The position numbers were made by a program, and so were the translations under genes. From VBDM01 sp035637655 (GTDB lineage: Bacteria > Pseudomonadota > Gammaproteobacteria > Burkholderiales > SG8-39): a DNA stretch of 15,209 nt. The stretch spans positions 1 through 15,209 of the forward strand of contig DASPWT010000102.1 in the NCBI GenBank assembly GCA_035637655.1. The letters run 5' to 3'. Position 1 is the stretch's first letter. Every line of letters begins with the position of its first letter. The notes under the pieces are model-generated. The model saw only the letters and a list, made by a program, of their open reading frames with translations. It did no database searches and was not told the origin of the DNA. Below, piece after piece: positions 7,480 to 14,186 of this stretch.

Positions 7480-7864
7480 GGTTCCCTTCCTCCCGCTGCC
7501 CGGCGGTTTCATTCCGGGCGGCAGGCCAGTGTTTTCTTCGTTGGACGGAAGAATAGAGCTTGATGATTTCGGTCGCGTCGGCCCTTTCGAGCACGATTTC
7601 CTCGTCGCTGATCCGCACCAGCGTCGCGTTTCCGTAGCGCCCGCCCAGAACGACCGTCTGCCCGTTGATCGTCGCCTGCCGGCGATCGGTCGAGATGATC
7701 ACGACTTGCGCCGGCGAAAAATTGCCCGCGGGCTCGAAAACTTCCACACCACCGCCGAGAATTTCCCGGGGCGGGCGGGTCGGATCGTTCAGTCCCTGCG
7801 CAAGGCCGCGCGGCGCGACTAGCGAGATGACGAGCGCGAAACCCAGCGTCAGATAAGCAGCCAT
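7466..7864 (-). CDS. mshK: MSHA biogenesis protein MshK (small periplasmic protein)
   Basis: From ATG 7864 the product is 132 residues. An N-terminal signal sequence (MAAYLTLGFALVISLVAPRGLAQ) is followed by GLNDPTRPP, the motif that marks MshK and the related PilP/GspC-type periplasmic proteins. A compact beta-rich core follows, with VVIISTDRRQATINGQTV and LGGRYGNATLVRISDEEIVL. The role is probably a periplasmic partner of the secretin, coupling it to the MshI/PilN/MshJ complex. The ATG was preferred to a start 84 bases upstream because only it gives a clean signal peptide. The gene overlaps mshJ by 16 bp and mshL by 14 bp. The last about 20 residues, rich in Arg, Glu and Asn, lie in and near the overlap with mshL. 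Confidence 0.85.
   Translation of the reverse strand: MAAYLTLGFALVISLVAPRGLAQGLNDPTRPPREILGGGVEVFEPAGNFSPAQVVIISTDRRQATINGQTVVLGGRYGNATLVRISDEEIVLERADATEIIKLYSSVQRRKHWPAARNETAGQREEGNHEAN
7489..7493 (-). promoter_or_regulatory. Ribosome binding site deciding the mshL start
   Basis: GGAGG on the - strand, 9 bases before ATG 7479 and inside the 3' end of mshK. It places the start so that a normal lipoprotein signal results. Confidence 0.7.
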
Positions 7865-8520
7865 GTCTTTTCCGGGCTGAGCGTATAAAGCGTGATCTTC
7901 AGCGTGACCACGGGGTAGGCACCGGCCTGAAGCTCCATGTTGCCCCACATGATCTTCGCGGGGAGGCGCTCAAGCTGGCCGACGTAGTTCAGCATTTTCA
8001 GATAGCTTCCCGACACGGCGATCTCGATTCCGTGCCGGTACATCCCCACGCCGCCCGGCGCGGAACCCAATATCGCCGTGAGCGACTGGGTCAATCCGGT
8101 CGCAGGCAGCGAGCGCAGGCTGACCAGCTCGATGTCGGGATTTCGCTTCACGATTTCAGAGAGCATCTTCGCCATGCGTTCGGGCGGAACCAGCGCGCTT
8201 TGTCTTCCGGCGAGCTCCCGGTCGAGCGCGGCAAGCTCGAGCTTGCGCTTTTCCAGCCGCTGCCGCTTCGCGTTTGCGTTGTCGCCCGATCGTGCCTGCG
8301 CGTAAGCCTGCACCTGTCCCCGCATGGCGCGAATTTCATCCTCTTGCTGCTGAATTCTCTGCGAGTTGGTCTTCTGTCTCTTCAAGATGGGCTCGAACAG
8401 CGCGCTGTCGGCGACCCCGACGATCACGACGGCGACCGCGAGGAAGATGAGCACGCGCTCGCGCAGGCTCATCGCGTCGAGGCGATCGGCGTAGCGCTGC
8501 AATGGCACCGGCAAGCGCAT
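7849..8520 (-). CDS. mshJ: MSHA biogenesis protein MshJ (PilO/GspM-like)
   Basis: The 223-residue bitopic inner-membrane protein has a short cytoplasmic N-terminus containing SLRERVLIFLAVAVVIVG. One membrane helix follows (about 22-42), then a periplasmic coiled coil (about 47-105, many Gln/Arg/Lys/Glu heptads), and a C-terminal ferredoxin-like domain ending LKITLYTLSPEKTWLLI. This layout is that of PilO/GspM, and its position after the PilM- and PilN-like genes matches MshJ. It would pair with the PilN-like protein to form the alignment subcomplex linking the assembly platform to the secretin. ATG 8520 lies 2 bp after the PilN-like stop, and the 3' end overlaps mshK by 16 bp. Confidence 0.9.
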   Translation of the reverse strand: MRLPVPLQRYADRLDAMSLRERVLIFLAVAVVIVGVADSALFEPILKRQKTNSQRIQQQEDEIRAMRGQVQAYAQARSGDNANAKRQRLEKRKLELAALDRELAGRQSALVPPERMAKMLSEIVKRNPDIELVSLRSLPATGLTQSLTAILGSAPGGVGMYRHGIEIAVSGSYLKMLNYVGQLERLPAKIMWGNMELQAGAYPVVTLKITLYTLSPEKTWLLI

Positions 8521-8522
8521 GG

Positions 8523-9176
8523 CTAGGGCCTCGCCCTCTCGGTTGCTGCAGGGGCACTTCGCGCCTCGGAAAATCCCTGCGAGCTCACGGTGAATTCCAC
8601 GATCGAGCGAGCCGGACCCTTTCCCGCGGTGCTCCGGGTAATCGCCAGGGCCTCGAGCGGACGCCCTCGAAGCGCGGATTCCTGCTTGAGTCGCCCGATG
8701 AGGACGGGGACGAGGTCCGCCTGCAGGGCCCGGCCGCTCATGGTGAGCTGAGCGCCCCCTTCGGCGATCTGTATGCTGGTGAGCCAGAGGCCCTGCACGG
8801 TCTGCCGCGCAAAGGCGCGGAGGTATTCAGAGTACCCGGCGGGTCCGGCCGAACCGCCCGTTCCGAGCTCGCGCAGCAGCGACTGGCGCAAAGCGACGGC
8901 CGCTTCAATGCTCTTCAAGTCCTGATCGAGCTGCGCTTCGCGTTTCTCCGGGCTGAGGGCCGCGGTGATTTTGGTGAATTGCTGCTTCTGCTGTTCGTAG
9001 GCGCGCCCCGATTCTCCGTTCTGGCGCGCGAGGCTCCTGTCCTGCCACAAGGCGAAGCCGTAAAAGGCCGCCAGTCCCAGCACGATCAGGCCGAGCGCCT
9101 GGGTCATGGCCAGCGCGGAAAAATATTTCTTCTTCTCGAGGAACTGCGGATTGAAAAGATTGATCTGCTGGCTCAC
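8523..9176 (-). CDS. PilN-like MSHA biogenesis protein
   Basis: From GTG 9176 the protein is 217 residues and begins SQQINLFNPQFLEKKKYFSA. The 'INLFNP' opening is the short cytoplasmic peptide by which PilN-type proteins dock onto the PilM-like partner. A membrane helix (about 22-45, containing LIVLGLAAFYGFALW), a coiled-coil segment rich in Gln/Lys/Arg, and a periplasmic ferredoxin-like fold follow. It corresponds to the second of the mshI-type genes (sometimes mshI2) and forms the inner-membrane alignment complex with MshI and MshJ. The GTG was chosen over a longer frame starting near 9230 because it gives the docking motif at the very N-terminus, overlaps the mshI stop as GTGA, and is preceded by GAGGAG. 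Confidence 0.9.
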   Translation of the reverse strand: MSQQINLFNPQFLEKKKYFSALAMTQALGLIVLGLAAFYGFALWQDRSLARQNGESGRAYEQQKQQFTKITAALSPEKREAQLDQDLKSIEAAVALRQSLLRELGTGGSAGPAGYSEYLRAFARQTVQGLWLTSIQIAEGGAQLTMSGRALQADLVPVLIGRLKQESALRGRPLEALAITRSTAGKGPARSIVEFTVSSQGFSEARSAPAATERARP

Positions 9177-10117
9177 AGCGCCTTCTCCTCGACCCGCAGC
9201 GCCGCTCCGAACAGGTAAAAATATTCCCACTGCTCATCGGGCGTCGGCTCGCTGCCGTCGGCAAAATCCATGACCTGCGGCAATGCCGCGGCCACGACCG
9301 GCACGTAAAGCCTGCTGCGGAGAAATTGCTCGAGCTCGGGGTCCTGCGGCAGCGGGGCGAGCAGCAGCTCGCCCACCCCGACGCTGAGCCGCTGGCGGTC
9401 AAAAATGTCCAGCGACCGGGTGATCTCGGTCGCGACCCGTTCGCGGTAATGGTCGCCGTGCTCCCTTTGCCCCAGCTGCACCGACGTGACTTCGAGGCGC
9501 CGCGTGAGGAGCAGCTCGCCGTGGAACGAGATCGTCAACATCCCTCCCCAGGAGGAAAACGCCAGCATCGCGGTCGCCTTGTCCGGGGACTCGAACAATG
9601 CCGCGACGTTGCGCTGCGCCATTTCCGGGATGTCGATGACCTTGAGCGGAATGCGCGCATCCTGAAACAGGGCGATCCGTTTTTGCACGACCTCGTTGGA
9701 GGTGGCGACGGCATACATGGCTTGCGCCGATCCCTTGGGGTGCCCCTCGGCGCGCACTTCGAACACATCGACCGTTGCGTCGTCGATGTGATATTCGAGC
9801 TGATCCTTGATCCGCCAGCGAATCGCAGCTTTGAGCTCGTCGGGCGGAACCTTGGGCGGTTCCACCAACAGTATCTGGTAGTCCGCGGGTTCCAGGAGCG
9901 TCGTGCAGGCAAAGCGGGCAAGCCCGTGCTCCTTCATCTCCCTCTGCAGCGAACCCGCCTGCTCGGACGGGGGGCATGAAACGCCCCACCAGCGCGTCGC
10001 AATGGGCCGTTCGCGGTTGAACCCGCGCACATGGGCGAATTTGATCCCTTCCGGCTCGATGGCGACGGCCAGAAGTCCTGAACCCTGCGTCGATTTGGTG
10101 AGCCAACCCAACAACAC
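9173..10117 (-). CDS. mshI: MSHA biogenesis protein MshI (PilM-like actin-fold)
   Basis: The product of up to 314 residues is a cytoplasmic actin-fold protein of the MshI/PilM type. It has an N-terminal LLAVAIEPEGIKFAHVRG strand-loop, KAAIRWRIKDQLEYHIDDATVDVFEV, a middle segment DIPEMAQRNVAALFE, and a late EITRSLDIFDRQ. It should bind the N-terminal peptide of the PilN-like protein encoded next. The extreme start is ambiguous. The frame opens GTG-TTG-TTG (10117, 10114, 10111), and a GGAGAGG directly abuts the GTG. Normal spacing therefore favours one of the TTG codons, changing the protein by only one or two residues. It is the first gene of the biogenesis operon, and a sigma70-like promoter lies just upstream. 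Confidence 0.92.
   Translation of the reverse strand: MLLGWLTKSTQGSGLLAVAIEPEGIKFAHVRGFNRERPIATRWWGVSCPPSEQAGSLQREMKEHGLARFACTTLLEPADYQILLVEPPKVPPDELKAAIRWRIKDQLEYHIDDATVDVFEVRAEGHPKGSAQAMYAVATSNEVVQKRIALFQDARIPLKVIDIPEMAQRNVAALFESPDKATAMLAFSSWGGMLTISFHGELLLTRRLEVTSVQLGQREHGDHYRERVATEITRSLDIFDRQRLSVGVGELLLAPLPQDPELEQFLRSRLYVPVVAAALPQVMDFADGSEPTPDEQWEYFYLFGAALRVEEKAL
9185..9190 (-). promoter_or_regulatory. Ribosome binding site for the PilN-like gene
   Basis: GAGGAG on the - strand, 8 bases before GTG 9176 and inside the mshI coding end. It supports the GTG start and coupling to mshI. Confidence 0.65.
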
Positions 10118-10124
10118 CCTCTCC
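10118..10124 (-). promoter_or_regulatory. Ribosome binding site of mshI that questions the GTG start
   Basis: GGAGAGG on the - strand touches the GTG at 10117. Its spacing fits TTG 10114 or TTG 10111 better, so mshI may use a rare TTG start. Confidence 0.6.
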
Positions 10125-10145
10125 GTGAATCAGGCTTAACTTCAA

Positions 10146-10172
10146 GTTATATGAATAAGGTATTGTTGTCAA
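10146..10172 (-). promoter_or_regulatory. Sigma70-like promoter of the mshI-mshN operon
   Basis: On the - strand a perfect TTGACA (10172-10167) is followed after 15 bases by TATAAC (10151-10146), in an unusually AT-rich stretch (about 10131-10195) of an otherwise GC-rich window. The 15-base spacer is shorter than the optimal 17; reading TAACTT as the -10 gives 17 but a poorer hexamer. It sits about 30 bases upstream of mshI, so the biogenesis block probably has its own promoter. Confidence 0.6.
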
Positions 10173-10254
10173 TGGTATTTTTATCTCCGCTTCTGGTCCA
10201 ATTCGGCCTTGGGTAGAGAGACAGCGCGTACAGATCCGAAGCGTGCAACTTCAT

Positions 10255-10280
10255 GCTAGCCCGGCGGAGCCGAGGCTAGC
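10255..10280 (-). other. Strong hairpin between mshP-like gene and mshI
   Basis: Arms GCTAGCC (10255-10261) and GGCTAGC (10274-10280) are perfect inverse complements. The inside continues as CGGC/GCCG (62-65 with 69-72) around a GGA loop, leaving a single bulged A. This makes an 11-bp stem 46 bases beyond the mshP-like stop. There is no T-run on either side, so it is not a canonical intrinsic terminator. It may protect the 3' end of the pilin mRNA, be part of a factor-dependent terminator, or be a REP-type element. Confidence 0.5.
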
Positions 10281-10325
10281 AGCAATCCAGCCTGCCTCGA
10301 AGATATCCCGCGCCTCATGATGTCT

Positions 10326-12116
10326 TCACGGCGGATACACCTCTATCGTATTGATCCGGCGCACCCCCCCGGACAAACTGATTGCGAGAAGATTGGCCAC
10401 ACCGACCGTGCTTCCGCTTGCTGCTGACGATACGACGAAGCTGGGATTGGCAGTCCCCGCGGATTGACGCCCCAGCAGTCCACTGTAGAAGTCGTCGCAC
10501 TCTGCGGTTCCAGAGCACAAGTTCCAGGTGTAAGCGTTGGATGAAACCGTGGCAGCGCTAACGGTAATTTTCTCCGCCGGCCCCGCCCCGATATTAACGC
10601 TTGCACCCGACGTATTTTGGTATTGAATGGCTGCCAACACCACGTTTTCTCCGGCAGGAAACGAAGTCGGAACCGACAACAAAGTCGAGGCCGCTGTGAA
10701 TGTAACCGAAGGGCTTGTAAATCCCACTGCGCCGTTGAACCCGTTGAAAACGAGTATCGACGCGCTGCCCTTGGTGCCGCCGCCGGAGGCCAGCGCCGAG
10801 ACCGTATAAGTCTGGCCGGCAACGGCGTTGGAGTCGATCGCCATCAGCAGCGCGCCGGTGCCCTGATTCACGTTCCCGGTCTTGTCCAGCGTGATCGTGA
10901 AAGCGTTGCTGATGATGGGTGTTCCACCCTTTTGGACAGAGAGATTGGTGATATTTCTCAACTGACCAGAGCTGCCGTCAAGCTGCACCTGCGCAATAAC
11001 GATGTTGTTGCCTGCGGTGATGGCGCCGCTGGTCACGAGGGTCGTGGCACTGGTGCCAATGCCCGTTAGTGTTCCCTGGATGAAGCTCGCATTGGCAGAA
11101 GCGATGCCGCTGATCGCGAGGATCTGGACGCGGGCGAAGGTGTTGGTGTTCGACGGGCTGGTCACGGTGACGTCGTACGTGGCCCCGGCAGGCGCCGCGG
11201 CATGCTTCCCCATCAGGAATTGCGTCTCCTGAGGAAAGCTATTCGCACCTGCGGTCGCGCCTCCTCCCACGTCGATCAGGGACGTCGATGACTGAAGCGT
11301 CGCCGCGGGACTCGTCGCGACGAGTTTCAGATTGCCCGCCGGAATCGTCGTGTGTGCGGCCGTGTTGCTGAAGGTCACGATCGCAAAAACGTAGTTGTCT
11401 CCCGCCGGCAGGTTCGGCGCCCAGCCGGAAGTGAGCGATGTGGTCGCGGGGGCCGTGGTCAGCTGGATCGAGCCGCTGGTAAAAGAATTCGAAACTCCGC
11501 TCGAGCTCGCCTGTACCGTGCTCTCCAGTATCCGCTTCGCGCCGCCCGCGGTTCCGGTAGAGGCGATCACGCACTGGTTAGCCTGCGTGACCGCATTCCC
11601 GGTGGTGTGAGCCGCCGCGGTCGTGCCGTTGGCGCCCCTGACGACACCCCCCAGGCACGGTGCTGGCGAACATGCGGAGCCGGTGTCGGAGGTGCTGCCG
11701 TAGTCGATCGACTCCGTCCCGATCGTGATTTCCCCGTGCGGGGCAAGATTGCTCAGGTTTCCGCTCGTGAAGGTCAGGGGCACGCTCGAGACGCTGCCCG
11801 CCGGAATGTTGGATGCGAGCGTTGCCGTAAAAGCCGTCGGATAAGGCGTGCCCCCCGTCGTAAACTGCCCCGACCCCACCGGCAGGTTGGTATTGGTCAA
11901 TGCCGTGCAGGCGGTGCCGGTGGAAAACTGATATTTCGCTACCTCTATTCCCGAGTACGCGGCGGCATAGGCCGTCCCCGACTGGTTGTGCAGAATGCTC
12001 GATCGCTCGCTCGAAACGTAGAGAAAACCGAGCGCGACGATCATCAGCGCGATCACCACGATCAGCACCACTGCCGCCACGAGCAATTGACCGCGCTGGC
12101 GCAGAGCGGGGCGCAT
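10326..12116 (-). CDS. mshP: Large MshP-like minor pilin with three tandem C-terminal repeats
   Basis: The 596-residue protein starts MRPALRQRGQ with a hydrophobic helix (about 10-33). GTAYAAAYSGIEVAKYQF (47-64) is the typical MshP/PilX-like helix continuation. The mature N-terminus after Gly9 lacks the conserved Glu5, as in MshP, PilX and GspK. The usual MshP is a small protein of about 150 residues; this one is four times larger. Residues 103-180 hold an ITIG-ESIDYG...VVRGANGTTAAAH module resembling segments in phage tail and surface proteins. Three divergent repeats follow (about 224-337, 358-459, 477-583), each opening with a P/T-A-G-D/N/E-N-x-V-x-A block. Six cysteines follow the helix (70, 149, 154, 182, 534, 540). 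It closes the minor-pilin set, where Vibrio has mshP and then the very large mshQ. I infer a tip or adhesin role; mshP homology itself rests on the N-terminus and position. Confidence 0.75.
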   Translation of the reverse strand: MRPALRQRGQLLVAAVVLIVVIALMIVALGFLYVSSERSSILHNQSGTAYAAAYSGIEVAKYQFSTGTACTALTNTNLPVGSGQFTTGGTPYPTAFTATLASNIPAGSVSSVPLTFTSGNLSNLAPHGEITIGTESIDYGSTSDTGSACSPAPCLGGVVRGANGTTAAAHTTGNAVTQANQCVIASTGTAGGAKRILESTVQASSSGVSNSFTSGSIQLTTAPATTSLTSGWAPNLPAGDNYVFAIVTFSNTAAHTTIPAGNLKLVATSPAATLQSSTSLIDVGGGATAGANSFPQETQFLMGKHAAAPAGATYDVTVTSPSNTNTFARVQILAISGIASANASFIQGTLTGIGTSATTLVTSGAITAGNNIVIAQVQLDGSSGQLRNITNLSVQKGGTPIISNAFTITLDKTGNVNQGTGALLMAIDSNAVAGQTYTVSALASGGGTKGSASILVFNGFNGAVGFTSPSVTFTAASTLLSVPTSFPAGENVVLAAIQYQNTSGASVNIGAGPAEKITVSAATVSSNAYTWNLCSGTAECDDFYSGLLGRQSAGTANPSFVVSSAASGSTVGVANLLAISLSGGVRRINTIEVYPP

Positions 12117-12640
12117 CAGAAGGCCGCCGGCTTGAAGGTGCTGCGATAGGTCATGTTCACATTCTGCGTCGTGATCGTCAGCTGCACCGTGATGTAGTAA
12201 ACCAGCGCAGAATTTCCCCCGAAATTTTCGGGGTTCACGCCGTCGTTATGAAGATAGGTGATGGTGACCGCGCTGACGTTGTCGGCGAGCGGCTGGTAAG
12301 TGCCCGCCACACCCGTCTGGGACCGTTCGAGCTGGGACGTGCCGGCGTTGCGTCTATAGGCGATGGAATCCCCGACAACGTCGGTAAAGGAGACCTGGTT
12401 TTGCACGCTGATGTCGAGATCGGCCGTGCTCCGCACGGCGCGCAGCTCGCGCGCCATGCGCTCAAGCGCGAGGCGGCCCTGCGCGTCGTCCTGAGCGATC
12501 TCGCGCCCGAGGAAATAGTTGCGAAAACCGCCGCTCATGACGGTCGCACCGATCGTCGCCAGCGCGCCGATGATGACCAGGGTTATCACTACTTCGATCA
12601 GCGTAAAACCGGCTGACCGAAATGAGGAGCGCCCGATCAT
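12116..12640 (-). CDS. mshO: MshO-like minor pilin (GspJ/PilW type)
   Basis: The 174-residue prepilin has the leader MIGRSSFRSAG, cleavage after Gly11, and the mature start FTLIEVVITLVIIGALATIG with Glu5 intact. The amphipathic continuation DDAQGRLALERMARELRAVRS (about residues 51-71) is characteristic of MshO/PilW/GspJ-type minor pilins, and the rest is beta-rich. Such pilins form or prime the tip complex. It starts at ATG 12640, 2 bp after the mshD-like stop, and its TGA shares one base with the ATG of the mshP-like gene, so translation is tightly coupled. Confidence 0.8.
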   Translation of the reverse strand: MIGRSSFRSAGFTLIEVVITLVIIGALATIGATVMSGGFRNYFLGREIAQDDAQGRLALERMARELRAVRSTADLDISVQNQVSFTDVVGDSIAYRRNAGTSQLERSQTGVAGTYQPLADNVSAVTITYLHNDGVNPENFGGNSALVYYITVQLTITTQNVNMTYRSTFKPAAF

Positions 12641-12642
12641 GG

Positions 12643-13071
12643 CTAGTAATTCGAAAGGACCGCGCTCTGCGTTGCGAGCGTGGTACCGCCCAGCGTCACG
12701 GTAACGGTGACGAGCTTATAGTTCATCGTGGGATTGCCGTTCCATGACACCCACGAAGCCGGCGCTGTGCCGGTACCGGCTGAAGCCACGCTATGGCCCA
12801 AGGTGTTGGTGCAGACGGCGGGCGCGCCCACGTTGCACGGATCAAGGTCCACTGTGTTGTTGTAACCCCGGCCCGCGAGCGGACTATCCCGCTGGCCAAG
12901 AATCAGCGCCATGCGCTCCTGGGCGAGCTGCGTCGCCTGGGTAAGCTGGGCCGCAGTGGGACTGCGAGGAAGCACGCTGCCGAACGATCTGAGCAGGGCG
13001 TACGCCGCAAATCCGAGAATCACGATGAAAACCAGCAACTCCACCAGTGTGAATCCCCGCAGGCGGCTCAT
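12643..13071 (-). CDS. mshD: MshD-like minor pilin
   Basis: The 142-residue prepilin has a very short basic leader (MSRLRG) and mature start FTLVELLVFIVILGFAAYAL with Glu5 intact. The segment TQLAQERMALILGQR, followed by a cysteine pair in DPCNVGAPAVC, and the closing YKLVTVTVTLGG strand agree with MshD-type minor pilins. It starts at ATG 13071, preceded by AGGA in the 14-bp gap after the mshC-like stop. Assignment as mshD rests on these motifs and on the order A-C-D-O-P. Confidence 0.75.
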   Translation of the reverse strand: MSRLRGFTLVELLVFIVILGFAAYALLRSFGSVLPRSPTAAQLTQATQLAQERMALILGQRDSPLAGRGYNNTVDLDPCNVGAPAVCTNTLGHSVASAGTGTAPASWVSWNGNPTMNYKLVTVTVTLGGTTLATQSAVLSNY

Positions 13072-13085
13072 CGGACCGGCTTCCT

Positions 13086-13595
13086 CTAGGGCGTTACCCT
13101 GCCGGTCTGGGGCGTGATCGTGATCGACTGGCTCACGCCTCCCTTGCTCAGCGTGATGCTCGCCGTCGACGCGGCTGGCGCGGCCGTCGCAAGGTTGTCG
13201 GTGTAAGGGATGCCGCGCCCGTCGAACGCGACCAGGTTGTTGGGAAGGTTCGTCGGAGGCAACGCGACCGTGACTCCCGAATTCCAGTTGGTCTGCGCGG
13301 TGGATCCTGTGACGGGGTGAGGTACCAAGGTGCCGCCCGCGTTGGCGAGCGTCAGGGTGTAGCCCGTCGCTGTGAGGTTTATGCGGTAACGCTGCCCCTG
13401 CGTCATAGCGAGCGCCTGCACGTAGCGGATGTCGCCCGCCAACTGATCGACCTGCGTCGACAGCATCACCGGGTCCCTTTCAGTCCTGGAAAGCGCGATC
13501 GCCGAAATGATTCCGACGATCACCAACACCATGATCATCTCCCGGAGCGTGAATCCGCCGCCCCGGATCGCACTTCGAGAGCGTGGCGCTGACAT
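13086..13595 (-). CDS. mshC: MshC-like minor pilin (GspH type)
   Basis: From ATG 13595 this is a 169-residue prepilin with a 14-residue leader ending RGGG. The mature start is FTLREMIMVLVIVGIISAIAL: Glu5 is kept but position 4 is Arg instead of the usual hydrophobic residue. The block QLAGDIRYVQALAMTQGQRY is the GspH/MshC-type helix, followed by YTLTLANAGGTLVPHPVTG and beta strands. The ATG was preferred to a start at 13649 because the latter would lie inside the mshA terminator hairpin and give an overlong leader. The Shine-Dalgarno sequence is weak, consistent with low expression relative to MshA. First minor-pilin gene after the terminator. Confidence 0.75.
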   Translation of the reverse strand: MSAPRSRSAIRGGGFTLREMIMVLVIVGIISAIALSRTERDPVMLSTQVDQLAGDIRYVQALAMTQGQRYRINLTATGYTLTLANAGGTLVPHPVTGSTAQTNWNSGVTVALPPTNLPNNLVAFDGRGIPYTDNLATAAPAASTASITLSKGGVSQSITITPQTGRVTP

Positions 13596-13623
13596 GGTGG
13601 CTTCAGTGCTTCGGCGACCCGAG

Positions 13624-13655
13624 AAAAAAGGGCGGGCGCCTTGCGGCACCCGCCC
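13624..13655 (-). terminator. Intrinsic terminator after mshA
   Basis: On the - strand GGGCGGGTGCC (13655-13645), loop GCAA (13644-13641) and GGCGCCCGCCC (13640-13630) form an 11-bp stem with one G-U pair. It is followed at once by six T (13629-13624). It lies 35 bases past the mshA stop and about 30 bases before the mshC-like start. It should end most mshA transcripts and let only a fraction read into the minor-pilin genes. Confidence 0.92.
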
Positions 13656-13690
13656 CTGTCCGAGGACGGCTCGCTGCGCGAGGGTGCCGC

Positions 13691-14131
13691 TTAGCAGGCT
13701 GAGACGTCTATGGGTCCGATGGTCGGCGGGGCAGTCGCCGTGGCATTTTGATAGAGGAACGAACAGTTCGCCGGGGTGGTCGCTGTCTTGACCTGGAACG
13801 TCATCGCACCCGTTGTCTCGAAGGTCACGGAGTCGAAGCGCACCGCTGCATCGATCCCGCCCGAGGCCTGGGACGGGTAGCGGTTGACCATCGACACGGC
13901 TACGCCCTCGATGGTCACGGGACTCCCGCCGTTCAACCCTTGCGCGACCTGCAGCGCATTCGCCAGCGTCGAGGCGGAGCTCACTGCGGCGAACAGGCCC
14001 TTCAACGCGGCCGCGCGTGCCTGTCCGGTAAGGTCGACAAACTTGGGCGCCGCGATGGCCGCCAGAATACCGAGAATCAGGATGACCACGATCAACTCGA
14101 TCAGCGTAAAGCCACGCGTTTGTTTCGTCAT
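13691..14131 (-). CDS. mshA: MSHA-type major pilin MshA
   Basis: The 146-residue prepilin has a 7-residue leader (MTKQTRG), cleavage after Gly7 and mature start FTLIELIVVILILGILAAIAAPKFVDL with Glu5. This is the classic type IV pilin spine, and APKFVDLTGQARAAALKG is typical of MshA. The C-terminal part holds a Cys pair (Cys123 and Cys146, the last residue) that should close the disulfide-bonded D-loop. ATG 14131 was chosen because GAGGG lies 8 bases upstream; a GTG at 14146 overlaps that site and is unlikely. The flanking promoter-like boxes and strong terminator make it a separate high-level transcription unit, which fits a major pilus subunit. Confidence 0.88.
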   Translation of the reverse strand: MTKQTRGFTLIELIVVILILGILAAIAAPKFVDLTGQARAAALKGLFAAVSSASTLANALQVAQGLNGGSPVTIEGVAVSMVNRYPSQASGGIDAAVRFDSVTFETTGAMTFQVKTATTPANCSFLYQNATATAPPTIGPIDVSAC

Positions 14132-14139
14132 TTTCGTTT

Positions 14140-14144
14140 CCCTC
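14140..14144 (-). promoter_or_regulatory. Ribosome binding site of mshA
   Basis: GAGGG on the - strand, 8 bases before ATG 14131. It fixes the mshA start. Confidence 0.65.
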
Positions 14145-14186
14145 ACAAATTTAGCAACTTACAGCCTCGATTTAGCGAGCGGTCAG

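Larger units (their letters stand above)
10118..10325. other. 208-bp intergenic region between the two msh blocks
   Basis: No coding frame with a ribosome binding site is seen on either strand. The region holds the AT-rich promoter stretch of mshI, the 11-bp-stem hairpin, and otherwise unremarkable sequence. It is where mshQ would be expected in the Vibrio order, but no such gene is present. Confidence 0.7.

Noticed and set aside
10326..12116. CRISPR or DNA-level tandem repeat suggested by the repetitive MshP-like protein
   Set aside because: Repetition is visible only at the protein level and is strongly diverged; there are no repeated DNA units with spacers.
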